Assembly (NCBI RefSeq): GCF_013106755.1
Contig: NZ_WHPF01000003.1
Span: 124,001-188,000 of the forward strand
Source of the DNA: Limnovirga soli
Lineage (GTDB): Bacteria > Bacteroidota > Bacteroidia > Chitinophagales > Chitinophagaceae
DNA: 64,000 nt
Direction: 5' to 3'
The translations under genes and the position numbers were made by a program. This document shows, piece by piece, positions 47,226 through 57,200 of the stretch (position 1 is the first letter of the stretch; each line of letters starts with the position of its first letter). A model generated the notes under the pieces. It was not told where the DNA came from. It saw nothing but the letters and a program-made list of their open reading frames with translations, and did not search any database.

Positions 47226-47636
47226 TTATTTCATACCACCTAATTGCATTACTATATCCCATTCTTCATCGGTAACCGGCTGTACGCTAAGCCTGCCTAA
47301 TCTTACCAGTGCCATATTGGCCAAGCGAGGATCGGCTTTTATGGTGGCCAGACTAACAGGCTTTTTTATTTTTTTGAAAGGCTTAAAATCAACAACCACC
47401 CAGGCTTCTTCATCTGTGGTGGGATCCTGATAATATTCTTTTGCTACTTTGGCGATACCTACTATTTCCATGCCTTCATTACTGTGGTAATAAAATGCCA
47501 GATCGCCTTTTTTCATGGCTTTAAGGTTATTGCGGGCCGCATAATTGCGCACACCATCCCAAAAAGTGTGTTTATCTGCTTCAAATTGTTCCCAGCTGTA
47601 TTTAAAAGGTTCAGACTTTATTAGCCAGTATGCCAT
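47226..47636 (-). CDS. EVE domain protein
   Basis: 136 residues forming one EVE domain (PUA-like, thymocyte nuclear protein 1 type), proposed to bind modified DNA bases. Signature stretches: MAYWLIKSEPFKYSWEQFE, WDGVRNYAARNNLKAMKKGD, AFYYHSNEGMEIVGIAKV and MALVRLGRLSVQPV. A TATTTTTG element lies at 47656-47663 on the same strand. No restriction or defence genes are adjacent. Confidence 0.92.
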   Translation of the reverse strand: MAYWLIKSEPFKYSWEQFEADKHTFWDGVRNYAARNNLKAMKKGDLAFYYHSNEGMEIVGIAKVAKEYYQDPTTDEEAWVVVDFKPFKKIKKPVSLATIKADPRLANMALVRLGRLSVQPVTDEEWDIVMQLGGMK

Positions 47637-47771
47637 AGATTTTTTATTTAAGTGTCAAAAATAGGTATAGAATTATTTACCGGTAAAAGAATCAAGGAAA
47701 ATAAATGGAAAACTGTTTTACCTATTTTTTCGTACCTGTTTTAGTCCCATTATTAACCAACCGATGAACGG

Positions 47772-47784
47772 ATTGCGACGCAAG
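47772..47784 (-). repeat. Degenerate type I core repeat
   Basis: Only ATTGCGACGCAAG of the core remains; the GTACAAG half has been replaced by ACGGA. Confidence 0.5.
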
Positions 47785-47872
47785 AGAAGATGCCATGTAA
47801 TGCCATTGCTGGTATTATAGAAAGCATTGTTTCTTTGATTAGTTTTGTTCAAAGGGTTTCTAAATATTTAAA

Positions 47873-50131
47873 ATGAAAAAGTGTTTGTTTTTATGCTTAT
47901 TTATTTATTTAGCCAAAGGCGTTTTTGGCCAATATACCTATACAGGGGTTGTACTGGATAGCAAAACAAACCAACCAATCGAGGGTGCTTATTTAATCAC
48001 CGATAGTGCTGCAATAAGCACTTTTACAGATGTTTCGGGTAAGTTTAGATTTGCTGCATCATCTGCCAGCTGCCAGATTGAAATAAAATGTATTGGTTAT
48101 ACTGGTTTTCATACAACCATTTCTTACAATAACGCATTACAAATATTACTTAATCCCGGCCAAACCTTATTGCAGGATGTAGTGGTAACCGCCAATGCAG
48201 GCGAACAGTTTAAAGCTATTGGTAAAACAGATATAAGTATGCGTGGCGTAAATAACTCGCAGGAAGTGTTGCGCATTGTGCCTGGTTTGGTAATTGGTCA
48301 GCACCAGGGAGGTGGTAAGGCAGAACAAATTTTTTTACGTGGTTTTGATTGCGATCATGGCACCGATATTGCCCTTGCGGTAGATGGAATTCCCATAAAT
48401 ATGGTTTCCCATGCACATGGGCAGGGTTATGCCGATAGCCATTTTATTATACCCGAAACCATTGAAAATGTAAATTTTAAAAAAGGCCCCTATGCTGCTG
48501 AAAAGGGCGATTTTGCCACCACCGGTGCAGTTGACTTTAATACCCGCAATGCCCTTACAAATAATATGATAAAACTGGAAGGCGGCATGTTTAATACCTA
48601 TCGGGCAATGGCCATGTTTAATGTGTTAAACAGGCAGGCCATTCAAAAACAACAAAGCTGGTATATGGCAGCCGAATACCGGTATACAGATGCTTATTTT
48701 AATTACCCGCAACATTTTAACCGGTTTAATTTTTTTACAAAATACAACGGTAGAATAAGCAAACACAGTTATGCCAGTATCTCCGCATCGCACCTAAATA
48801 GCAAATGGGATGCTTCCGGACAAATACCTGGCCGTGCAGTTGAAAAAGGTATGATTGGGTTTTATGGTGCTTTAGACCCTACAGAAGGGGGTAATACATC
48901 GCGTACCAATATCAATGCACAATTGGTTGCCACCATGGCTAATGGCGACCTGATGAAGCATCAACTATATTATTCTTACTATAAATTTGACCTGCATACC
49001 AACTTCACCTTTTTTTTGGAAGATTCAATAAATGGAGACCAGATACGGCAGAAAGAAAACAGGCAAATGGCCGGGTATAATGGCAGCTATATGCACAAGG
49101 GTTATTTGGGCAATGTATCACTTGTAACCGAGGCCGGGATGGCAATTCGTGCAGATATGACCAGCAATTCTTCCCTCTCGCATACCAAAGACAGGTATAC
49201 CTTATTAACCCCTATTAAACTGGGCGATATTACCCAAACAGATATAGCCGCCTACCTTAATGAAACCATTCGTTTTAACCAGCACCTTAGCCTTAATGTG
49301 GGCTTGCGTTTCGATCAGTTTAATAATAGGTACAATAACCAATTAGCCAGCGATAGTACGCTTACCGGTATTGGACTATATACAGCCAATGCCAATATAA
49401 TTAGTCCTAAAACAAATCTGTATTATCACGTAAATGATGCTTTGCAATTGTATATATCTACGGGCAAAGGTTTCCATTCTAATGATACAAGGGCAGTAGT
49501 GGTACAAAAGGGTGTACAAGTGTTGCCCGGTGCATATGGTGCCGATATTGGCATGGTAAGCAAACCTGCCAAAAATGTGTTGATCAATGCCGCCCTTTGG
49601 TACTTATACCTGCAGCAGGAATTTGTTTATTCAGGCGATGGCGGTATTGTAGAACCCAGTGGTAAAACACGCCGTGTTGGTATAGATTTTTCGGGGCGTT
49701 ACCAGCCTTTCCGGTTTTTGTATATAGATGCAGATGTAAATTATGCGCATGGCCGTTCAATAGATAATGCCAAGGGGCAAGACTATATTCCACTGGCACC
49801 TGTTATAACCAGTACCGGCGGCATTACCTACACTAATAAAAATGGTTTTAATGGCAGCCTGCGTTACCGCTATGTAGGTAACCGGCCAGCCAATGAAGAT
49901 TATAGCCTTACTGCTAATGGATATTGTATTGCCGACATGGTGTTGAATTATACAAAACCCTGTTACGAAATTGGGCTTGGCATCAACAATATATTTAACA
50001 CCAAATGGAAAGAAACACAATTTGCTACATTAACACGTTTACAAAACGAAACGCTGCCTGTTAACGAAGTTTGCTTTACCGCAGGTACACCTATTGCAGC
50101 AAAAATTAGCCTTACCTGGTTTTTTAAATAA
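47873..50131 (+). CDS. TonB-dependent outer-membrane receptor
   Basis: 752 residues with a signal peptide (MKKCLFLCLFIYLAKGVF then GQ). A carboxypeptidase-regulatory-like domain spans about 21-105. The plug (VLRIVPGLVIGQHQGGGKAE, FLRGFDCDHGTDIALAVDGI, MVSHAHGQGYADSHFIIPE) and barrel end in KISLTWFFK. The HAHGQGYAD plug motif defines a recognisable receptor subfamily, but its ligand is not known to me. No SusD-like partner. Confidence 0.92.
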   Translation: MKKCLFLCLFIYLAKGVFGQYTYTGVVLDSKTNQPIEGAYLITDSAAISTFTDVSGKFRFAASSASCQIEIKCIGYTGFHTTISYNNALQILLNPGQTLLQDVVVTANAGEQFKAIGKTDISMRGVNNSQEVLRIVPGLVIGQHQGGGKAEQIFLRGFDCDHGTDIALAVDGIPINMVSHAHGQGYADSHFIIPETIENVNFKKGPYAAEKGDFATTGAVDFNTRNALTNNMIKLEGGMFNTYRAMAMFNVLNRQAIQKQQSWYMAAEYRYTDAYFNYPQHFNRFNFFTKYNGRISKHSYASISASHLNSKWDASGQIPGRAVEKGMIGFYGALDPTEGGNTSRTNINAQLVATMANGDLMKHQLYYSYYKFDLHTNFTFFLEDSINGDQIRQKENRQMAGYNGSYMHKGYLGNVSLVTEAGMAIRADMTSNSSLSHTKDRYTLLTPIKLGDITQTDIAAYLNETIRFNQHLSLNVGLRFDQFNNRYNNQLASDSTLTGIGLYTANANIISPKTNLYYHVNDALQLYISTGKGFHSNDTRAVVVQKGVQVLPGAYGADIGMVSKPAKNVLINAALWYLYLQQEFVYSGDGGIVEPSGKTRRVGIDFSGRYQPFRFLYIDADVNYAHGRSIDNAKGQDYIPLAPVITSTGGITYTNKNGFNGSLRYRYVGNRPANEDYSLTANGYCIADMVLNYTKPCYEIGLGINNIFNTKWKETQFATLTRLQNETLPVNEVCFTAGTPIAAKISLTWFFK

Positions 50132-50173
50132 ATACATTTTTGTAGCCCGGCAACAGGCCAGTATGCAGCTGTA

Positions 50174-50327
50174 CTTGCGTCGCACACTTGTACGTTCGGA
50201 TACATGGTGCAGCTTTGCATTATTATGTTTGCTTGTTTATTAAAGCCAAAATTTGCCAGCAAAAAACATGGTTGCCATATTTTATTTAGTTGCCATAAAA
50301 GTGGAACCATGAACCGAGCGTGGCAAG
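50174..50327. repeat. Inverted pair: type I core with type II core
   Basis: CTTGCGTCGCACACTTGTAC (50174-50193) and a type II core (50304-50327, GAACCATGAACCGAGCG then TGGCAAG). Outer TAGCCCGGC lies upstream of the left core. The interior is about 110 bp. Confidence 0.83.
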
Positions 50328-50373
50328 CGCCGATGCCCAATGTGCTATCGCTGGTATCATAAAATGTATTTCC

Positions 50374-51165
50374 CTACAACTGTAATAACAACTCTTCTAC
50401 TTTTTTTATTACACCGGCTTCATCATTGGTATACTCGGTTATAAAACTGGCTTTATTAATAACCTCGGGGTGGGCGTTTTTCATGGCATAACTATATTGT
50501 GCGGTAGAAAGCATTTCCAGATCGTTAAGATAATCGCCAAACACCAATGTATGGTTGGCCTCAATGCCAAGATGCGATTGTAAAAAAGAAACGGCCACGC
50601 CTTTATTGGCATGCTCGTTAGAAATATCTATCCATACCTTACCACCCAGAGTAACTTTTGTTGGGTGGTGCAGCGATTGAAAAAATTTCAGGCTGTTTTG
50701 CTCGGCGCCATGCAAATCCAGGATGGATACTTTTAGCACATCATCAGTAACAGATACAAAATCTTTTACCATGGTAAGCTTTGCATAGTATTTGGCCGTT
50801 TCGCTGATAATGCCGGCACTGCTTTCTTCCATATAGGCAGATTTTGTGCCGCATAACACGGGATAAATTCCCTCAATAGATTTTGCAATGCCAAGAATTT
50901 CATCCACCGCATTTCTGGCCAGCGTTTTTTGATATAGTACTTCGTTATTATAACAAACAAAAGTGCCATTTTCTGCAACAAAAAAAACATCCTGTGCAAT
51001 AGATTTAAAAATGTGCAACAGGTTATAATATTGCCTGCCGCTGGCTACACAAAACACAATTTTTTTATCAGTAAGTTTTTTATGTAACTCAAAAAAAGCA
51101 TCATCTAAAATGCCATTGCTGTTTAAAAGTGTACCATCCAGATCGGAAACAATTAGTTTAATCAT
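50374..51165 (-). CDS. HAD-superfamily phosphatase, Cof type
   Basis: 263 residues. Motif I SDLDGTLLNS near 8-17, motif II in FCVASGRQYYN, the type IIB cap in the middle, a Lys in ANKGVAV, and motif IV VFGDYLNDLEML. Sugar-phosphate or nucleotide phosphatase activity is likely, but the substrate is open. The motif IV Asn-Asp is intact. Confidence 0.92.
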   Translation of the reverse strand: MIKLIVSDLDGTLLNSNGILDDAFFELHKKLTDKKIVFCVASGRQYYNLLHIFKSIAQDVFFVAENGTFVCYNNEVLYQKTLARNAVDEILGIAKSIEGIYPVLCGTKSAYMEESSAGIISETAKYYAKLTMVKDFVSVTDDVLKVSILDLHGAEQNSLKFFQSLHHPTKVTLGGKVWIDISNEHANKGVAVSFLQSHLGIEANHTLVFGDYLNDLEMLSTAQYSYAMKNAHPEVINKASFITEYTNDEAGVIKKVEELLLQL

Positions 51166-51264
51166 GCTATAGTTTTGTGATAGCTATACACATAGCTAAA
51201 TAATAATTGGCTACATGTATTTTCTGCTTTTCTGGTCGCAAATATAAATGGTTCTTTTGTAGGA

Positions 51265-54003
51265 TTACATATCGCTGTTAGGCGCAGGTGTTTCTGGAAA
51301 ATCCGGAGCTTTATGGTTAAACTTATTAAACCTGAAATTAATGCTAAGCAGGTAAAACCCTGAAAGTACATTGGCTTTGGTATCCTGAATATAATTATCG
51401 CCTGCACTACGCCATATGCTTACATTTTGTTGCAGAATATCATAGGCTTTTAATTTAAGCCAGAGGTCTTTTTTCTTATTCAGGTATTGCACCACATCGG
51501 CATTTAACATGTTAATGATGGTATTAAAACCAGCCGATTGCCCCGTGGTTTGACGAAAGTTATAATCTACTGTAATCTCCATTCCAGAAGTAGGCAAAAA
51601 AGTAATATTCGGACTTACTTCTACAAAATGCGAAGTATTGTTTAATGAGGATTGTAATGAATAGGTGGTGTGCTGTCTGCTAACCCCCAGGTTTAACCGC
51701 AAGTCTATCCATTGCACAGCATCGTATACAATTCCTGTTGATAATTTCTGATAATCGTTAACGGTAATATTTTCGGCAGTGTTTAACAGGTTGATATTTC
51801 TAAAGCCATTGGCAAACAGGTTAATATTCCACTTGATAGCGGTGGTACTAAAATGCAGCGGACGGTAATAGGAAAACCAGGTGTTCCAGTTATAAGCACC
51901 GTCTACATTCACCGGGCGGGATACCTGGCTGCCATTGGTATTATTGTATACATTGCTATTGGCAATATTGTTATTAATAATTGAAATGCCTGCATTTGAA
52001 TTAAAGCCCGTTTGTTTTTTGGCGTTATAGGCATTATAATTATAACGCACATTGTGCACTGTAGCAAACTGTAAACCGGGGTTGCCCAGTTTTATAAACA
52101 ATGGATTGGTATTATCGGCCACCGGTTGCAATTGATATGCCTGTGGTGCCTGCACATTAAAATAGTAATACATATTAAAACGCTTGCCGGTACCATTTAT
52201 ATACATATTGATATTGGGATAAAACCCAGTAAAAGATTGCTGATACATACTGTCAGTGGTTAACGACCTGCTTTTTACCCTTGCTTCCTGCCAGCGTACA
52301 CCCGTGCCAAAGCCAACATTGGCCGTGCCATAGTTATAGGTTAAACCGGCTTTATTGGTATAATTATTATTGTCGAATTCATTACTCAGGGTATCGTTAA
52401 AAAGATCGTACAGGCTGGTAATGGTGTTATAGTCAAATGCTTCTTTTACTGTGTTGTTTTTGCCATAACCAAAATTATAATTAATGTTTAGCGATGACTT
52501 TGCAGAAAGAGGTTCAGAATAACTTACCGAAGAGCCAATGTTATAGCTGTTATTATTATTGCGTTGCAACTGGTGTAATAATTTGCTGTAAAAAATACTA
52601 TCGGCCGGGAAAAAATTATTAGTGGCAATATTATAATTATCAGTAAAATTATTGTTCAGGTTGTTGTTGAAATTGAAGAAAATATTTCTACCTGCTTTTT
52701 TAAAACGGTGATTGGCATTTATCTGCCCACTGCCATTGGGCGTGCTGGTATGGCGGTTATTATTCCGGGTGCCATCATTCAGTTTGGCATTATCTGCCAG
52801 AGTAGAATTAAAGGCGGAGTTTAACAGAAAATCATTTATACCATAACCCATATTCTGGTTAAACCGTATAAAGGTTAGGGTATCCGGCCGGTATTCAAAA
52901 TACAGGCCTGCATTGTAATTGGGCGTTTCTGTGGTACTTGTTCTGTGTTCGTAATAATAGCTGGATGAATCGCCAAAAATATTTTGCCTGGTATATATTT
53001 CATCCCTGTTGGTGTTGTTTTTTTCAAAGCTGGCATAGGCATTAAAATCAAAATTTTTGCCGTACTTATCGGCATAATTTATTTTGGCCTGCATACTATT
53101 GGTAATGCCATTTCGGTTTTCATAACTGGCATCATCTGCGCCGGGATTATTATTATCATTTCGCCCCGTATTATTGGCAGCTGCAATCAGGGTTATTTTC
53201 CGGTTATTATTAAACAGGTTGGTATTTAATTTGGCTTCGTAACGGTTATCGGTACCATAGCCAGCGTAATCCTTGCCAAACATGCCTTTTTTTCTGTTTT
53301 TCTTCAAGGTAACATTAATAATTTTTTCCCTTATCCCGTCATCCACTTTGGTGGCAAGTGCCTGATCGCTGCGTTTATCAATAATTTGAATTTTGTCAAT
53401 AATATCGGCCGGAAAATTTTGCGTTACCGATTTTAAATCCGTACCAAAAAATGGTTTCCCATCCACATAAATTTGAGTAACTGATTCGCCCTGTGCTTTT
53501 ACACCGCCATTTCTATCCACTTCAATCCCCGGCATTTTTTGCAGTATATCTTCAACGGTGCCATTTTTGCGCACTTTAAAGGCATTGGCGCTAAACTCAG
53601 TGGTATCTGTTTTTATATTTACCTGTGGCCTGCTGGCTTTTACCACCACCGTTGTAAGTGTATCAAAAAAAGGTTGCAATGCCACCGTATCCATCTGGAA
53701 ATTATTTTGGGCAGCATTATATCTTACGCCCTGTGTTTGTGCCTCAAAGCCTACTGCACTGATATATAATTTGTAATTGCCGGGCACTATATCCTTTAAT
53801 AGAAAAAGTCCGTTTACATTGGTAATTACCACCTGTTTATTGCCGGAATCTTTGGCGGTAACCACAATTACCGCACCGGCAATTACTTCCCGTGTGGCAG
53901 CTGATACTACCGTTCCCGAAATGGTGCCCTGCTGTGCAAACGACTGAATGCCCAATATACAGGCAATACAAAAACAAAAAATGTACAGCCGTTTTTCTCT
54001 CAT
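51265..54003 (-). CDS. Outer-membrane beta-barrel receptor-like protein
   Basis: 912 residues with a signal peptide (MREKRLYIFCFCIACILGIQ then SFAQ). A carboxypeptidase-regulatory-like domain (about 25-110) and a plug-like region (MPGIEVDRNGGVKAQGESV, VDGKPFFGTDLK, IIDKRSDQALATKVDDGI) lead into a long, Asn-rich barrel. This is the 'outer membrane beta-barrel, OMP_b-brl_3' group, related to TonB receptors. The protein ends with a charged tail (FNKFNHKAPDFPETPAPNSD) rather than an aromatic residue. Substrate unknown. Confidence 0.9.
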   Translation of the reverse strand: MREKRLYIFCFCIACILGIQSFAQQGTISGTVVSAATREVIAGAVIVVTAKDSGNKQVVITNVNGLFLLKDIVPGNYKLYISAVGFEAQTQGVRYNAAQNNFQMDTVALQPFFDTLTTVVVKASRPQVNIKTDTTEFSANAFKVRKNGTVEDILQKMPGIEVDRNGGVKAQGESVTQIYVDGKPFFGTDLKSVTQNFPADIIDKIQIIDKRSDQALATKVDDGIREKIINVTLKKNRKKGMFGKDYAGYGTDNRYEAKLNTNLFNNNRKITLIAAANNTGRNDNNNPGADDASYENRNGITNSMQAKINYADKYGKNFDFNAYASFEKNNTNRDEIYTRQNIFGDSSSYYYEHRTSTTETPNYNAGLYFEYRPDTLTFIRFNQNMGYGINDFLLNSAFNSTLADNAKLNDGTRNNNRHTSTPNGSGQINANHRFKKAGRNIFFNFNNNLNNNFTDNYNIATNNFFPADSIFYSKLLHQLQRNNNNSYNIGSSVSYSEPLSAKSSLNINYNFGYGKNNTVKEAFDYNTITSLYDLFNDTLSNEFDNNNYTNKAGLTYNYGTANVGFGTGVRWQEARVKSRSLTTDSMYQQSFTGFYPNINMYINGTGKRFNMYYYFNVQAPQAYQLQPVADNTNPLFIKLGNPGLQFATVHNVRYNYNAYNAKKQTGFNSNAGISIINNNIANSNVYNNTNGSQVSRPVNVDGAYNWNTWFSYYRPLHFSTTAIKWNINLFANGFRNINLLNTAENITVNDYQKLSTGIVYDAVQWIDLRLNLGVSRQHTTYSLQSSLNNTSHFVEVSPNITFLPTSGMEITVDYNFRQTTGQSAGFNTIINMLNADVVQYLNKKKDLWLKLKAYDILQQNVSIWRSAGDNYIQDTKANVLSGFYLLSINFRFNKFNHKAPDFPETPAPNSDM

Positions 54004-54080
54004 CCCGTTATTAAATTTATAAGTGCGTAAATGCTTAAGCGTTTTTTGTAACCGAACAATTAATCCATTATGCAGCTACT

Positions 54081-54195
54081 CTTGCGTCGCACTCTTGTGC
54101 GTTTATATCGCTATGCAGCTTTTGCTGTATCACCCTCGTTGATAATAATTATTCTAGCTCAATAGCCAACCAACCGTACAAGTGTGCGACGCAAG
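54081..54195. repeat. Inverted pair of type I core repeats
   Basis: CTTGCGTCGCACTCTTGTGC (54081-54100) and GTACAAGTGTGCGACGCAAG (54176-54195, then TAAAGCC). Interior 75 bp contains ATGCAGCTTTTGCTG. GTCTGGCTAAAAA follows 25 bp later. Confidence 0.88.
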
Positions 54196-54250
54196 TAAAG
54201 CCAAATGCTTATTCTTTTGTCTGGCTAAAAAATGGCAAAATACAATGGAC

Positions 54251-57200
54251 TTACCTCAAAATAGTTACATAGCCCGAAAAAGGTGTATGTCCCTTTTTGG
54301 TGTCGATAATATAGTAATAAGTGCCCACCGGTAAATCGCTGCCCTTGTACTGTCCGTTCCAGGGAGTATTGTAACCAACTGAATAAAACACCTGTTGCCC
54401 GTAACGGTTAAATACCGCAATAGTTGCATCGGTATAAGTATTTAAATACTGAATATTCCACACATCGTTAATGCCATCTTTATTGGGCGAAAATGCATTG
54501 GGTATTTTTGGGTTTTGAAACACTTTTACTACCACGGTGCCGTTGGCAATACAACCCTCCACCGAACTTACTTTGATGCTATACACAATATCTTTTACCG
54601 GCGATGCCATTGGGTTGGCAATATCGGTATGATCAAGGGCGGTAGCGGGTGTCCATACATAAGTCAGGTTGCTACCGCTATAAGTGGCGGGTAATTGCAC
54701 CTGACCGCCCTCCAGCAATTCTACCGAGCCACCCACCACTGTTGGGGATGCATACACCGTAATAGTTTGCGTGGCGGTATCTGCGCAGCCATTGTTGGCG
54801 GTATAGGTATAGCTAAGTGTTTGTACACCCGGCCCTGCGTTGGCAGGTGAAAATATGCCGGCTCCGTTAATCCCCGTGCCGCTATAGTTGCCGGTGCCAG
54901 CCAGCAAGCCATGTATTTCACTACCCTGCGTAATTTGAAATGGACTAATATTATCACATACTGCAGGTAAAGCGCTAAAAGCAGCTTCGGGCACAGCTTT
55001 TAAGGTAATGGGAATGGTAGTTTCGTTTACACAGGTAATACCCGAATATACCACCATGCGTACAGAAATATCGGTTGTAGCAGGGGTATAAAATACCGGA
55101 TAATTATAATTGTAAATAGTGGCAGCCGCATTGCGCTTGCCGGGGGCATTATCTGTTTGTACCAGGGTAGGGTTATTGCCAAAATCGTAGTACCATTCAA
55201 TTTTGGTGATTTCCCCAAAATCTACTGAAGCCTTATCAACAAAAGCCACAGGTTGATTACTGCACAAAGTGCTGCCACTAGTAATACTAAAATCAGCTAC
55301 CGGTATACTGCCATTTACCGTAAAAGGTTTGGTATTGGTTATAACACAGGCACCGGATGTTACGGTAAGTGTTACGGTATAATTGCCTGCAGCCGCATAA
55401 GCATGGCTTGGGTTTTTTAATACCGATGTATTCTGCGCCGAACCCGTTTCACCAAAGTTCCAGGCATATAATAAACTGGCATCGCTGCCATCATCAATGG
55501 TAGTGGTATTGGTAAATAAGGCCGCACCATCCTGTAAACAAATGCCCGGGGTTAAAAAATCAACAACCGGTGCATGGTTTATGATAAACGCAAGCACATT
55601 ACTGGTGGTGGCCGGTGTACAGGTTAAGGAGCTTACAATACGGCGGTAATAAACTGAATCGGTAAGTAAGGGTGGGTCAAAATCTTTTGCCGCCATTGTT
55701 GCCATATCAGTAAAATTTACATTGTCGGTACTGCTTTGCCATTGGTAGGCATAGGCTTCCCCGCCACCGGTAGGTGTGGCGCCAATAATCAGTGCCGGAT
55801 CACCGCTTGCACAAAATGATGACGGTGCAGCAGATAAACTGATGGTATTGTTGCCAATAGCCACCAGCGGTTTTATGATAATATTTTCTGTAACCGCAGT
55901 AGGCGCATTGCCATCATAATTTGCACCGGGCACTGGCCCCGCCAAACCAGTTTCATAGCTGGTATTGGTACCTACAAATGCATTTACTAATGCGGCTATC
56001 CTTCTCCTCGGGTCTCTGAATGTTCTGGATGGGTCCAGGTAAAGTGCCTGCGCACTGCTGTTATAATTACCCGCTGTAATATTACAATCCACAAATAGGG
56101 TCATGGTAATAATCACCGTATCACCGGGAGAAATATTAAAGTCGCCAAACAAGGGACGTACCGCAGTGCCTGTATTGGTAATGGTTGCAGGGCCACCGGC
56201 ATCCCCGGTATAATTTACCGTTGCTGATTGCATGGTAAGTCCGGCCGGTATTTGCAACTCAATTTGCACACCGCCGGCATTGCCGCCCCCAATGTCATTA
56301 AAGGCTTTAACGGTATACATTACCGTACTGCCCGGAAATTTATTGGCCGTAGGATTGGCCTCCGCAAGGGTAGTGGTTAACTCAGGATAACATATGGAAC
56401 CACCCCCCTGTAAATAGGCCGGCAAATCGGCCAAAACAAATGGTCTTACATTGCCATCTTTACCATCTGCTGCATTGTGTGGTATGCCCACACCAGAGTT
56501 AGACCTGCCTGCTTTACCGGGACTAATATTGGAATTTACAGTGCCGCTGGCAATAGCATAAAAAATTTGACCGCCACCCCCCCCGCCACCAGGGCCATGT
56601 TCATCATTTAAATTCCTGTCGCCAACCGTATTGCCTCCATTGCCGCCTTTGGCTTCAATGGTAAGTACGGCACTGGCATCAGGGTTAGATACTTTTATAA
56701 AAACTGTACCTCCGGCACCGCCACCACCTGCCCCATCCGGCTGGGCGCCAGATTGGCCCGGGGCGCCAGCGCCACCATTGGCTAAAATGGTTCCCGAACC
56801 CTTTATAGATCCTACATTTAATAAAATAATACCGCCACCCACACCGCCTTTTACACCGGTAAGTGCATTGTTGGCATCACCACCGCCGCCGCCGCCACCC
56901 ATTATTAAACGGGTAATATCCGGTGCACCGGTAGCGTAGGTAATAGCACCGGGTCTGCCACCATTGGGGAATGAGCCAAAACCTGTACCCAGGGTAGAAG
57001 TGCCATCACCGCCTACACCCCCGGCACCTCCATTGCCACCGCCGCCGCCGCCGGCATTGTGGTCATTACCACCACCACCTGCATTGGCAGGTGCGCCCTT
57101 GCCATACGATCCTCCCGGTAAACCCTCGTCAATATTATCTACCTGGTTAAAGCCATCCCACATATACCTGGGTGTACCGGCAATGCCTTCGCCCTTGCCT

